A stretch of DNA of 64,000 nt, from contig CAKQUG010000008.1 of NCBI GenBank assembly GCA_934277545.1, positions 12,163 to 76,162 of the forward strand, in the 5' to 3' direction. Below, one piece after another: positions 31,896-40,145 of this stretch. The notes under the pieces are model-generated. The model was given only the letters and a program-made list of their open reading frames with translations. It ran no database searches and was not told the origin of the DNA. A program made the position numbers and the translations under genes. Every line of letters begins with the position of its first letter. Position 1 is the first letter of the stretch. Source of the DNA: an uncultured Alphaproteobacteria bacterium (GTDB lineage Bacteria > Pseudomonadota > Alphaproteobacteria > RF32 > CAG-239).

Positions 31896-32114
31896 ATGAA
31901 CAATCTTACTTTTGCCATCTGCTTGGTTATCGGCTTTTTTATTGTGCTCGGCTTCGGCTCATACCTTGACAGCAACGCTTACAAAAAAGCCATAGCCGCC
32001 AGGAAAAAAACTAAAATCGGTCAACCGAATTACTCCGGTAATTTTATGGTATGTTACCTGATTTTATGCGTCATCGTCAGTATCATTTTAAAGTGTTTCA
32101 ACCTGATTGAATAA
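31896..32114 (+). CDS. Small two-helix membrane protein, copy B
   Basis: A 72-residue paralogue of the preceding gene. Membrane helices are at about 5-24 (TFAICLVIGFFIVLGFGSYL) and 50-69 (MVCYLILCVIVSIILKCFNL). The connecting loop is strongly basic (KKAIAARKKTK), which predicts that the loop faces the cytoplasm and both ends face the periplasm. Tandem paralogues of this size could be membrane toxins, regulators of a membrane enzyme, or signalling peptides, but nothing in the sequence decides this. No Shine-Dalgarno; context TTTTATCATTATG. Confidence 0.7.
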   Translation: MNNLTFAICLVIGFFIVLGFGSYLDSNAYKKAIAARKKTKIGQPNYSGNFMVCYLILCVIVSIILKCFNLIE

Positions 32115-32124
32115 CGTAAAAAAA

Positions 32125-32164
32125 ACAAAAAACTGCCCCATTTTTTGATGGCGCAGTTTTTTGT
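32125..32164. terminator. Bidirectional terminator
   Basis: AAAACTGCcCCAT and ATGGcGCAGTTTT form a stem with one internal C-C bulge and T runs on both strands, between the second small gene and the EamA transporter gene. Confidence 0.75.
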
Positions 32165-32195
32165 TTATATCTCAGTCATTTTCAATTCATCACAG

Positions 32196-33101
32196 CTACT
32201 GCTTTTGCTTGTTTTTTATACTTTTGGAATTATCGCCTAAAACAATCATCAATACAGCCGCCAAAATCAGGATAATTCCGCAGACAATGCGTACGGATAA
32301 ATGCTCGCCGAACACAAAAACACCGATAAACACAGCGGTAACCGGCTCTAAAGCGCCCAAAATCGCTGACAGAGTCGGACCAATCAGTTTTATGGCGATT
32401 GTCATTGTTTCAAGCGAGATAATAGTCGGTATAATCGCCGAACCCAGCAAACAAGCCAGCATAAACCAGGAATTTATCGGCTGTAACTCTATTCCGAAAT
32501 TAGAGGCAAAAAAGAACACGAACAACCCAAAAAACATCACATAAAAAGTCAGCTTGGAATATTGCACGCGCTTCAGCATTTTTACATTTTTCAGCGCCAC
32601 CATATAAACCGCATACGCCAATGCCGAAATAAGTACCAACCCCACGCCGGTCAAATTTAACGTCTGTCCGTCTTTGCCTTCATAAAACAGACCGATTCCA
32701 ACCGTAGTCAAAACAATAGCCGCCACTGTTTTGAACGAGATTTTTTCGTGAAAAAACATAGCCATCATCAGTGCTACTATAATCGGATATATAAATAAAA
32801 TGGTTGAGGCAATGCCAGCGCCGATATAAATATAGCTTTGAAACAAGGTTAAAGATGAAATGGCAAACACCACGCCCAGCGGCATTAAAACTCCGGCTTC
32901 ACGCAGCGAAATTTTCAGAGAGATTTTTTTGTGCAGTGTCAACCACAAACCAAAAATAATCAGAGCCAAACCATAGCGGTAAAACAGCACAGAATTAGAC
33001 GTTATGCCGGCGGCAAACAGCGGCAAAGCGAACAGCGGATTCATACCGTAACAGCAAGTTCCCCAAATTCCCAGTAAAATTCCCCTATTTTTTCTTTTCA
33101 T
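32196..33101 (-). CDS. EamA (drug/metabolite transporter) family permease
   Basis: A 301-residue inner-membrane protein with about ten membrane helices and two internal EamA repeats. Typical stretches are GICCYGMNPLF-like at the start, YRYGLALIIFGLWL, IGAGIASTILFIYPIIVALM (the end of the first repeat) and LIGPTLSAILGALEPVTAVFIGVFVFGEHL (the end of the second, with the conserved Glu-Pro). The substrate cannot be read; family members export amino acids, nucleosides or drugs. GAGGGGAAA precedes the ATG. Confidence 0.9.
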   Translation of the reverse strand: MKRKNRGILLGIWGTCCYGMNPLFALPLFAAGITSNSVLFYRYGLALIIFGLWLTLHKKISLKISLREAGVLMPLGVVFAISSLTLFQSYIYIGAGIASTILFIYPIIVALMMAMFFHEKISFKTVAAIVLTTVGIGLFYEGKDGQTLNLTGVGLVLISALAYAVYMVALKNVKMLKRVQYSKLTFYVMFFGLFVFFFASNFGIELQPINSWFMLACLLGSAIIPTIISLETMTIAIKLIGPTLSAILGALEPVTAVFIGVFVFGEHLSVRIVCGIILILAAVLMIVLGDNSKSIKNKQKQ

Positions 33102-33172
33102 TTTCCCCTCTTTTTCAGATTATATTTTTATAAAAGCGAGTGCTACTACCTGACCTGTGTTTTGTCAATATA

Positions 33173-33204
33173 AAAAAACGGCACATATTATAGAATGTAC
33201 CGCT
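33173..33204 (-). terminator. Rho-independent terminator of ugd
   Basis: On the minus strand CGGTACAT and ATGTGCCG pair around a 7-nt loop and are followed by seven T residues, about 25 nt after the ugd stop. Confidence 0.65.
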
Positions 33205-33228
33205 TAAATAAAATATCACAGACTTGTT

Positions 33229-34566
33229 TTACGCTGCTTTTTTAAGTGTTTTTGCAGACTTGTCATATTTTTTGCCGATACCCTGATATTTAAATCCCAG
33301 CGCTTGCGCCTGTTCGGCCTCCAACAAATTACGGCAATCCACTATATTTTTATGTCTCATTAAGTTTGCCGCCAAATTCAAGTCCAAAGTCTTAAACTCG
33401 TTCCACTCGGTTAAAACGGCCAAAACATCAGCGTCTTTAAGGCAAGCGTACATATCGTCGGCATAACCGATTTTATCGCCCAACAAACGACAAGCCGTGC
33501 CCATAGCCTTTGGGTCATACGCCATAATATCGGCGTTTTTTTCTAACAAATTACCCACAATTTCCAGCGCAGGACTTTCACGGCAATCATCAGTGCCGTT
33601 TTTAAACGCCAGTCCCAACACGGCAATTTTAGGATTTTTCAAATCTTTAACTTCATTCCAAATCCGCTCGGCCATGCGTTTTTTACGTTTTATGTTTCCG
33701 GCTATTGCCGCGTTAATCAGCGTCATTTCCACATTATTTTGCCGCGCCATATAGGCCATTGCCATAGTGTCTTTCGGAAAACAACTGCCGCCATAACCGG
33801 GACCTGCATTCAAAAAGCGATTTCCAATACGATTATCCAGCCCCATGCCCTGTGCAACTTCACTGATGTCTGCTCCCGTTTTTTCACAAAAATCCGCCAT
33901 TTCGTTAATATAATGAATTTTCATTGCCAAAAAAGCGTTTGAAGCATATTTAATGGTTTCGCTGGAACGGCGCTTTACAAACAACATATTGGTTTTACCG
34001 GCAAACGGCTGATACAGTTCTTTAATAACATTGCGCGCACGCTCGGTGTCTGCGCCGACAACTATTCTGTCCGGATTAAAGAAGTCATGCACGGCAAAGC
34101 CTTCGCGCAAAAATTCCGGTAAAGAAATCACATCAAAATCAGCAAACGGATTTTTCTTTGATATTAAAGCCTCCACATCGTCTCCGGTTCCAACCGGCAC
34201 GGTAGATTTGGTAGCAATCACCGTATATCCGGTCAAATACTCGGCCAATTCGGTGGCTGCGGCGTGAATATATTTCATATCTGCTTCTTTAGTTACGGGA
34301 TGTGGAGGAGTTCCTACGGCAATCAGCACCACATCAGCATCGGCCACGCCCTCTTTCATGGAAGTGGTGAATTTAATTCTGCCGGCTTTTACATTTTTTT
34401 GAAATAACTCTTCCAAACCGTCTTCATACAGTGTTAATTTTCCGGCTTGCAAGGCTTCAATTTTTTTCGGTTCACGGTCTATGCACACCACCAAGTTACC
34501 AAGCTCAGCCAAGCCGACTCCTGTTGGCAGCCCGACATATCCGGTTCCGATTATTCCCACTTTCAT
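33229..34566 (-). CDS. ugd: UDP-glucose 6-dehydrogenase
   Basis: A 445-residue cytoplasmic enzyme that oxidises UDP-glucose twice to UDP-glucuronate, the precursor of uronic acids and of some amino sugars in envelope glycans. The N-terminal Rossmann motif GIIGTGYVGLPTGVGLA binds NAD, and the catalytic Cys262 is in GPGYGGSCFPKD. The C-terminal UDP-binding domain is complete. AAGGAATAAAA precedes the ATG. It is the last gene of a three-gene unit (repeat protein, guanine deaminase, ugd). It could support the envelope-sugar operon at 45.5-49.2 kb, but that is inference. Confidence 0.94.
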   Translation of the reverse strand: MKVGIIGTGYVGLPTGVGLAELGNLVVCIDREPKKIEALQAGKLTLYEDGLEELFQKNVKAGRIKFTTSMKEGVADADVVLIAVGTPPHPVTKEADMKYIHAAATELAEYLTGYTVIATKSTVPVGTGDDVEALISKKNPFADFDVISLPEFLREGFAVHDFFNPDRIVVGADTERARNVIKELYQPFAGKTNMLFVKRRSSETIKYASNAFLAMKIHYINEMADFCEKTGADISEVAQGMGLDNRIGNRFLNAGPGYGGSCFPKDTMAMAYMARQNNVEMTLINAAIAGNIKRKKRMAERIWNEVKDLKNPKIAVLGLAFKNGTDDCRESPALEIVGNLLEKNADIMAYDPKAMGTACRLLGDKIGYADDMYACLKDADVLAVLTEWNEFKTLDLNLAANLMRHKNIVDCRNLLEAEQAQALGFKYQGIGKKYDKSAKTLKKAA

Positions 34567-34595
34567 TTTTATTCCTTTTGTTGAAATTTACACAT

Positions 34596-35063
34596 TTAAT
34601 AAATTGTTTTAGATTTTTGCTGATATTCTTCAAATAGTTTCAAACAATCAGTTCTATCCAATTCCACCATATCCAACACTGATTTGTCGTTGCATTTATT
34701 TTCTATATAACGATAAATAAAATCATCTCTAAAACCGATGTGTTCTGCGTCTTCGGGCCGGCATCCGAAATATACTTTTTTAATGTTTGCCCAAATAATG
34801 GCGGATAAACACATCGGACAAGGATAAGCCGTAGTATATAAAACACAACCGCCTAAATCATAACTGCCGATTTTTTTGCAGGCAGTACGGATAGCATTAA
34901 CTTCCGCATGCGCGGTTGGGTCATTGTCGCGCAGAACCGAATTTGAAGTAACAGCTAAAATTTCGCCGGCTTCTGAAATTACTGCCGCACCGAACGGACC
35001 GCCGATATTTTCATTCATCGTCTTGCGTGCCTGTTCCATAGCCAAACGTAAAATTTCGTTCAT
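34596..35063 (-). CDS. guaD: Guanine deaminase (cytidine-deaminase superfamily)
   Basis: A 155-residue zinc enzyme. Its zinc site is the standard pair DPTAHAEVNAIR (His and catalytic Glu) and PCPMC (two Cys ligands). The length, the GGPFGAAVI start and the C-terminal GFRDDFIYRYI tail fit bacterial guanine deaminases of the Bacillus GuaD type, which turn guanine into xanthine, better than tRNA adenosine deaminases (TadA). It would serve purine salvage. AGGAG lies upstream of the ATG, which is 12 nt after the preceding gene, so they form one transcript with ugd. Confidence 0.85.
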   Translation of the reverse strand: MNEILRLAMEQARKTMNENIGGPFGAAVISEAGEILAVTSNSVLRDNDPTAHAEVNAIRTACKKIGSYDLGGCVLYTTAYPCPMCLSAIIWANIKKVYFGCRPEDAEHIGFRDDFIYRYIENKCNDKSVLDMVELDRTDCLKLFEEYQQKSKTIY

Positions 35064-35075
35064 AAAAAAACACTC

Positions 35076-35510
35076 CTAGTAATTATAATATATCGTTTCG
35101 CCCAAACTGTTTTGATGAGATGTCTTCTTCAGTTGTCCGGTACTGTCCCGATACTCTGTATCTCCCAAACTGTTTTGATGTGAAGTACCCATCAGCATAC
35201 CACTGTTATCACGATATTCGGTATCACCCAAACTATTTTGTCTGGAAGTTCCGGTAAGCATACCGCTACTGTTGCGATATTCGGTTTCGCCTAAGCTGTT
35301 TTCTCGTGAAGTACCGACCAAACGTCCGCTATTATCACGATATTCGGTTTCACCCAATCCATTTTGGCGAGAAGTTCCCACCAAACTGCCGTTACTGTCT
35401 CTGTACTCGGTATCGCCCAAACTATTGGTATGATGACTTCTGACCTCGCCAAAACAAAAAGCCTGCGCTGACAACGGCAACAATAAGCATGCTATCAGTA
35501 AATATTTCAT
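35076..35510 (-). CDS. Exported protein of five 21-residue repeats
   Basis: A 144-residue protein with a signal peptide (MKYLLIACLLLPLSAQA, cleavage after residue 17) and a mature part almost entirely made of five tandem 21-residue repeats (residues 31-135) of the form LGxTEYRDxxGxLxGTSxQNS, then a final LGETIYYNY. Such repeats of Tyr, Arg, Asp and Gly suggest a beta structure that repeats regularly, perhaps a surface or periplasmic binding protein. I recall similar small repeat proteins in enteric bacteria but know no function. AAGGAG precedes the ATG. It is first in the unit with guaD and ugd. Confidence 0.75.
   Translation of the reverse strand: MKYLLIACLLLPLSAQAFCFGEVRSHHTNSLGDTEYRDSNGSLVGTSRQNGLGETEYRDNSGRLVGTSRENSLGETEYRNSSGMLTGTSRQNSLGDTEYRDNSGMLMGTSHQNSLGDTEYRDSTGQLKKTSHQNSLGETIYYNY
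35106..35420 (-). repeat. Five tandem 63-nt repeats
   Basis: Copies encode residues 31-51, 52-72, 73-93, 94-114 and 115-135. Differences are concentrated at a few codons, so expansion or contraction by recombination is likely. Confidence 0.85.
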
Positions 35511-35582
35511 AAATTACTCCTTATTACAATTATTGTATATAATACAACCGACTTTTAAAGTAGCAAGGAAATTTTTATAAAT

Positions 35583-36080
35583 TCACAGTGTTAAATCGGC
35601 AAATTCGGCACCGATTACAGCCGCCAAGGCTTCTGCGTTTAACTCCAAAGTTACGCCTATTTTTCCGCCCGAAAGACAAATTGTGTCAAACAATATCGCA
35701 GTTTCATCAATAAAAACCGGAAATTGTTTTTTCATTCCAATCGGAGAGCACCCGCCGTGTATGTAACCTGTGAGCGGCAAAAGTTTTTTCAGCGGCAACA
35801 TTTCTAAATTTTTCACACCGGCGGCATGAGCGGCTTTTTTAACGCTAAGTTCGGCATTTGCCGGAATCACAAATACAAAATGCTCAAACCCATGCTGGTC
35901 GTTTGGCGCCTGCGTTACCAAAGTTTTAAACACCTGTTCTTCCGGCTTTTGCAAATATTGCGCCACACTTTTAGCATCAACGCCGTCTGTTACTTCATAT
36001 TCATACACTTTATACGGAATTTTGGCTGTTTCCACAATCCGCATGGCATTTGTTTTTATCATTTTATCTACGTTTTTCAT
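35583..36080 (-). CDS. ybaK: YbaK/EbsC-family Cys-tRNA(Pro) deacylase
   Basis: A 165-residue trans-editing protein that hydrolyses mischarged aminoacyl-tRNA, notably Cys-tRNA(Pro). Family signatures are KTLVTQ near residue 52, the FVIPANAELSVKKAAHAAG segment with its conserved Lys, and GYIHGGCSPIGMKK, which corresponds to the conserved GGxSPxGxKK region. The first ATG has no Shine-Dalgarno sequence; an alternative ATG six codons in (36062, MIKTNAM) matches the usual family start better. Confidence 0.9.
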   Translation of the reverse strand: MKNVDKMIKTNAMRIVETAKIPYKVYEYEVTDGVDAKSVAQYLQKPEEQVFKTLVTQAPNDQHGFEHFVFVIPANAELSVKKAAHAAGVKNLEMLPLKKLLPLTGYIHGGCSPIGMKKQFPVFIDETAILFDTICLSGGKIGVTLELNAEALAAVIGAEFADLTL

Positions 36081-36161
36081 AATTTTTTTTATATAAATTT
36101 TAACTTAAACTGTCAACCCTGTTTTTTATGCAAAAAATTTACAAAAAATTGAAAAAAGGTA

Positions 36162-36191
36162 TTGCAATTTAGTAATAAAGATAGCTATATA
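36162..36191 (+). promoter_or_regulatory. Promoter of ldh
   Basis: TTGCAA (36162-36167) and TATATA (36186-36191), 18 nt apart, about 44 nt before the start codon. Confidence 0.5.
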
Positions 36192-36234
36192 AGTAAATGA
36201 TTTTTTGAACATATTTTTAGATTGGAGATAAAAC

Positions 36235-37182
36235 ATGAAAGTTGGTATTATCGGTGCCGGTTCAGTTGGAAGCGCTGCGGCATTTTCTTTGATGATGACA
36301 GGCGTTGCACATAAAGTAATTTTGATTGACATGAACGAGAAAAAAGCTCAGGCAGAAGCTATGGATATTGCTCATGCCGCTCCGTTCGGTCATGCCGGAA
36401 AAATAAAAGCCGGAACTTATGAAGATTTGGAAGGTTGCGAAGTCGTTATCGTAACTGCCGGCGCCAATCAAAAACCTGGCGAAACCCGTATTGACCTTTT
36501 GGGCCGCAACGTTAAAATTTTTGAAAGCATTATTCCGCAAGTTGCAAAATACGCTCCGGATTCAATTTTACTGATTACCGCCAACCCGGCAGACATTATG
36601 ACTGAAGTTGCTCGCAAACTTTCCGGTTTTCCGAAAGAACGCGTTATCGGCAGCGGTACGGTTTTGGATACTTCTCGTTTCAGAACATTGCTGGCCTTTT
36701 ACTTGGGTGTTTCCACAAAATCCGTACATGCCGATGTTATCGGTGAACACGGCGACAGCGAAGTTTTGATTTGGTCTAACGCCGAAGCCGGAACTTTGTC
36801 TTTGGACGAATATGCTGCCAGCGTAAACAAAGTATTAGATGACGCTAAAAAAGCAGAAATCAAAGACGGTGTTGTTAACGCTGCTTACAAAATTATTGAA
36901 GGCAAAGGCGCTACTTTCTATGGTATAGCCGGTGCTCTGACACAAATTTGCCGTGCTATCAGCAATAATGAATATGCTATTTTGACAGTATCTTCTCACC
37001 ACGATGATATTGAAGGTGTTAAGGGTGTAAGTCTGTCTTTGCCGACAGTTATTAACAAAAAAGGTATATTCCACGTTATTTCTCCAAAACTTTCTGACGA
37101 TGAACGCGCAAAATTGAAATCCAGCGCCGAAATTATGAAAGAATATACCGACAAAGCATTAGCAATGATTGCCGACAAATAA
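36235..37182 (+). CDS. ldh: L-lactate dehydrogenase
   Basis: A 315-residue NAD-dependent dehydrogenase that reduces pyruvate to lactate. The Rossmann motif is GIIGAGSVGSAAAFSLM. Specificity residue Gln79 in AGANQKPGETR marks lactate rather than malate dehydrogenase (which has Arg there). The catalytic His172 lies in GEHGDSE, with Asp145 and Arg148 in VLDTSRFR. The length is normal. GGAGATAAAAC precedes the ATG, and a terminator follows. With AdhE and the hydrogenase maturases it points to mixed fermentation. Confidence 0.95.
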   Translation: MKVGIIGAGSVGSAAAFSLMMTGVAHKVILIDMNEKKAQAEAMDIAHAAPFGHAGKIKAGTYEDLEGCEVVIVTAGANQKPGETRIDLLGRNVKIFESIIPQVAKYAPDSILLITANPADIMTEVARKLSGFPKERVIGSGTVLDTSRFRTLLAFYLGVSTKSVHADVIGEHGDSEVLIWSNAEAGTLSLDEYAASVNKVLDDAKKAEIKDGVVNAAYKIIEGKGATFYGIAGALTQICRAISNNEYAILTVSSHHDDIEGVKGVSLSLPTVINKKGIFHVISPKLSDDERAKLKSSAEIMKEYTDKALAMIADK

Positions 37183-37200
37183 GTTTTGTTGCTTTATGTA

Positions 37201-37230
37201 GAAAAAGAGGTCGGACACCGGCCTCTTTTT
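37201..37230 (+). terminator. Rho-independent terminator of ldh
   Basis: AAAAAGAGGtCGG and CCGgCCTCTTTTT pair around a 3-nt loop, 19 nt after the stop. Confidence 0.8.
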
Positions 37231-37357
37231 CAATTTTAAAAGATTCTCAATGTCAAATCAAATCATCTTTATTTTTCGGAATAGTTTTGTTTTTTGCCTT
37301 GAAAGGTTAGATTTTTCGTATTATTATATCGGCGAAAATAATTAAAAAAGGATAATT

Positions 37358-38527
37358 ATGCCTATGAAAAAAATTGTTCTTTGCTGTATGTTCTCAATGG
37401 CTTTCACAGCAAATTCTTACGCTCAAGCAGTTGACTTGTTTGATGACGATACATTAAATTCTCCGTCGGCGACAGAAGTCAAAACCGAGCAAAAAGCTCA
37501 GCAGTTAAATGAAAATTCCACTGAAACTCAAAATGAAACCGCAGATGAAGGAATGTTCAGCTTTATCACAAAGCCGATTTCTCTTTTATTTTCTGCCGAA
37601 GATAAAGTTACCTCGCCAGACGGCAAAGAGGAGACTTTTTTAGAAAAAAGCACACGTCAGGCACACGAAGGCAAACTTGAAGACCAAATGAACCTGGCTT
37701 ATATGTATTTATACGGAACCAACGGCGTAAATCAAGATTTTGCCAAATCTTTTGAGTTTTATCAAATGGCAGCGGCGCAAAACGACCCGGTAGCTCTCAA
37801 TAATTTGGGAAGTTTATATTTTAACGGTATCGGCACCGAAGCAAATGCTAAAAAGGCTATTGAAATGTTCGGCAAAGCGGCGGAACTCGGCAACGATAAT
37901 GCTGCCACCAACTTGGCGTTTATTTATCTTAAAGGCGGAGTAAAAGACCCTGCCCGCAACAAAATTGCCATGGGATTATTCAAAAAAGCTGCCGAATCCG
38001 GTAATAATGTAGCTAAATTTATGCTGGGATACGCCTACTATATTGGTTTTGTATATGAACAAAACTATGATTCTGCATACAAATTGATACGCAGCGCCGC
38101 CGGAAAAAACAGCAATCTGGATGAAGCGGAAATTGTGCTGGCCGAAATGTATATCAACGGCCGCGGCACCGTGCAAAACTATAACAAAGGCATTGCCGCT
38201 TACCGCGCTGCCGTAAATCAGGGAAATTCCGAAGCCTATATGAAACTTGCCCGCATTTACGCTACAGGAAAAATAACCATGCCGAATTTGTTAATGGCGC
38301 ATTCACTTTATAATATTGCCGCTGTGCAAGAAGAACCTGATGCCGCCAAATACCGCGATGAAATCGGCAAAAAATTACAGCTTGAACAGCTGCTGCAAGC
38401 GCAAAATGATGCTCAAAGTTTTAAACCGAAACCTTCGGAATTAACTTCTTATGTGCGCAAAACTTTCGGTTTCAATATTCGAAGCTATATTGATATGAAC
38501 ATCTTAACACCTAAGGAAAATAAATAA
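37358..38527 (+). CDS. Exported Sel1-repeat protein
   Basis: A 389-residue protein with a signal peptide (KKIVLCCMFSMAFTANSYA, cleavage about residue 22). After a Ser/Thr/Glu-rich spacer come five or six Sel1-like repeats of about 36 residues, for example MNLAYMYLYGTNGVNQDFAK, LNNLGSLYFNGIGTEANAKK and LAEMYINGRGTVQNYNKG. These form a helical solenoid for protein binding in the periplasm. AAGGATAATT precedes the ATG. The next gene starts 1 nt after the stop, so both are one transcript; a joint role in the envelope is likely but undefined. Confidence 0.85.
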   Translation: MPMKKIVLCCMFSMAFTANSYAQAVDLFDDDTLNSPSATEVKTEQKAQQLNENSTETQNETADEGMFSFITKPISLLFSAEDKVTSPDGKEETFLEKSTRQAHEGKLEDQMNLAYMYLYGTNGVNQDFAKSFEFYQMAAAQNDPVALNNLGSLYFNGIGTEANAKKAIEMFGKAAELGNDNAATNLAFIYLKGGVKDPARNKIAMGLFKKAAESGNNVAKFMLGYAYYIGFVYEQNYDSAYKLIRSAAGKNSNLDEAEIVLAEMYINGRGTVQNYNKGIAAYRAAVNQGNSEAYMKLARIYATGKITMPNLLMAHSLYNIAAVQEEPDAAKYRDEIGKKLQLEQLLQAQNDAQSFKPKPSELTSYVRKTFGFNIRSYIDMNILTPKENK

Positions 38528-38528
38528 A

Positions 38529-39503
38529 ATGCAAAAAATAAGCAAAAAAAGAATTTTCAAAAAAATTTTATCATGGTCCGGTTTGTTTTTCTTTGGCCTG
38601 GCCGCGTTTATGATTTATAACCAGCTTTCAAAATATTCGCTGGATGAAATTAAAAACGCTATCATCGATGTTCCGGCAAAAAACATTATTTATGCTTGTA
38701 TCGCCTCATTTTGCGGCTATGTTGCCCTATCCTCTTATGATTTTTTAGCCTTACAATACATTCATAAAAAACTTGCCGCCTGGAAATGGATTTTTGCCGG
38801 ATTCTTAGGCTTTGCCGTCAGCAATAATGCCGGACACGCCATAATATCCGGCGGAGCGATTCGCTATCGTTTATACACCCGCTGGCGCGTCAATACTTCC
38901 GATATTGTAAAAATGGTTACATTTTCCGGTTTTACTTATCTGGTAGCCTGTTTCTTTTTGGTACTACTTGGCTTCATCTGCTCTCCGCACCATGTCCTTT
39001 CTACCATCTCGTCTCCTTGGATAAACTGGACATTGCTTTTGGTTTCCGGCGGTGGTTTAGCTTTTTATATTTGGGGCAGCACCTATTATAAAAAGCCGAT
39101 TATTATAAAAGAAATCGAGTTTGATACTCCAGGCTTCAAAATGGCCTTAGCGCAGGTAATTATCGGAAGTTTGGATATTTTAATGGCCTCATTGGTACTT
39201 TATTCGGTTTTGGAACACTACATTGAAATTCCGTTTGTAACTTTCATCGGTGCTTTTATCATAGCGCAGATTCTAGGCGTTTACAGTCAAGTTCCGGGTG
39301 GTTTGGGCGTGTTTGAAATTGTATTTGCAAAATTATTGCCGGATGACCAAAATCAAGCAACTTTATTTGCTATTTTAATTTTATACCGCATAATTTATTA
39401 TTTACTTCCATTGTTAATTTCAGGCATAGCTTTGGTTACTTATGAGCTGAAATTAGCCGGACGTTTTTCAATTATAAAAAAAATTAAAAATAAGCAAAAA
39501 TAA
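38529..39503 (+). CDS. LPG-synthase-TM (UPF0104) family membrane protein
   Basis: A 324-residue inner-membrane protein with eight or so helices, of the family formed by the membrane half of MprF (lysyl-phosphatidylglycerol synthase/flippase) and YbhN. Characteristic segments are SNNAGHAIISGGAIRYRLYTRW, FSGFTYLVACFFLVLL and QILGVYSQVPGGLGVFEIVF. The catalytic aminoacyl-transfer domain of MprF is absent, so this is not MprF itself; such stand-alone proteins are thought to move lipids. Directly follows the Sel1 gene (1 nt between). Confidence 0.85.
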   Translation: MQKISKKRIFKKILSWSGLFFFGLAAFMIYNQLSKYSLDEIKNAIIDVPAKNIIYACIASFCGYVALSSYDFLALQYIHKKLAAWKWIFAGFLGFAVSNNAGHAIISGGAIRYRLYTRWRVNTSDIVKMVTFSGFTYLVACFFLVLLGFICSPHHVLSTISSPWINWTLLLVSGGGLAFYIWGSTYYKKPIIIKEIEFDTPGFKMALAQVIIGSLDILMASLVLYSVLEHYIEIPFVTFIGAFIIAQILGVYSQVPGGLGVFEIVFAKLLPDDQNQATLFAILILYRIIYYLLPLLISGIALVTYELKLAGRFSIIKKIKNKQK

Positions 39504-39506
39504 TTA

Positions 39507-39535
39507 TTGACAATGAACAAAATATAAGTTATTAA
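39507..39535 (+). promoter_or_regulatory. Promoter of tRNA-Met and its array
   Basis: TTGACA (39507-39512) and TATTAA (39530-39535), 17 nt apart, 12 nt before the mature tRNA. Confidence 0.65.
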
Positions 39536-39547
39536 GGTTTTGTTCTT

Positions 39548-39624
39548 GGCGGGGTAGCTCAGTTGGTTAGAGCGGTGGAATCATAATCCATGTGTCGAGA
39601 GTTCGAATCTCCCCCTCGCTACCA
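39548..39624 (+). tRNA. tRNA-Met (CAT anticodon)
   Basis: A 77-nt tRNA with encoded CCA. Acceptor GGCGGGG pairs with CCTCGCT (two G-U pairs), D-arm GCTC/GAGC, anticodon loop ATCATAA with CAT, T-arm GAGAG-TTCGAAT-CTCCC (one A-C mismatch). The body resembles elongator Met more than tRNA-Ile2. It lacks the initiator-type C1-A72 mismatch. Its 3' end is repeated three more times just downstream. Confidence 0.92.
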
Positions 39625-40145
39625 TAACAAAAAAGGTCCTCTTTTGAGGGCTTTTTTTTGTTATAGGATAGCCGGAGATTTGAACTCGGAAAGAGAGTTC
39701 GAGAACAAACGAAAGGCAGACTTTAGGATGCCGGTCAGCAAAGCTGATGAGTGCCGTGTCGACGAAACGAAGTGCAGTCAATCTCCCCCTCGCTACCATA
39801 ACAAAAAAGGTCCTCTTTTGAGGGCTTTTTTTTGTTATAGGATAGCCGGAGATTTGAACTCGGAAAGAGAGTTCGAGAACAAACGAAAGGCAGACTTTAG
39901 GATGCCGGTCAGCAAAGCTGATGAGTGCCGTGTCGACGAAACGAAGTGCAGTCAATCTCCCCCTCGCTACCATAACAAAAAAGGTCCTCTTTTGAGGGCT
40001 TTTTTTTGTTATAGGATAGCCGGAGATTTGAACTCGGAAAGAGAGTTCGAGAACAAACGAAAGGCAGACTTTAGGATGCCGGTCAGCAAAGCTGATGAGT
40101 CCGTGTCGACGAAACAAAGTACAGTCAATCTCCCCCTCGCTACCA
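39625..40145 (+). repeat. Three tandem 174/174/173-nt units, each ending in the tRNA-Met 3' end
   Basis: Units are 39625-39798, 39799-39972 and 39973-40145. In order each has: a terminator (GTCCTC-TTTT-GAGGGC then eight T), a small hairpin GAACTC...GAGTTC, TTCGA, a 78-nt insert with core CGAAAGGCAGACTTTAGG, then AATCTCCCCCTCGCTACCA identical to the tRNA 3' end. Units 1 and 2 are identical; unit 3 has one deletion and two substitutions. The architecture is that of the E. coli tyrT repeats (178 bp, source of rtT RNA). Because 174 is a multiple of 3, long frames open on both strands; I regard these as artefacts. Confidence 0.92.

Noticed and set aside
39625..40145. CRISPR array
   Set aside because: Units are directly adjacent and nearly identical over their full length, without variable spacers and without cas genes.
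39548..40145. Attachment site or integrated element at tRNA-Met
   Set aside because: Direct copies of a tRNA 3' end often mark integration, but no integrase or foreign genes lie between the copies; each contains only about 155 nt of non-tRNA sequence.
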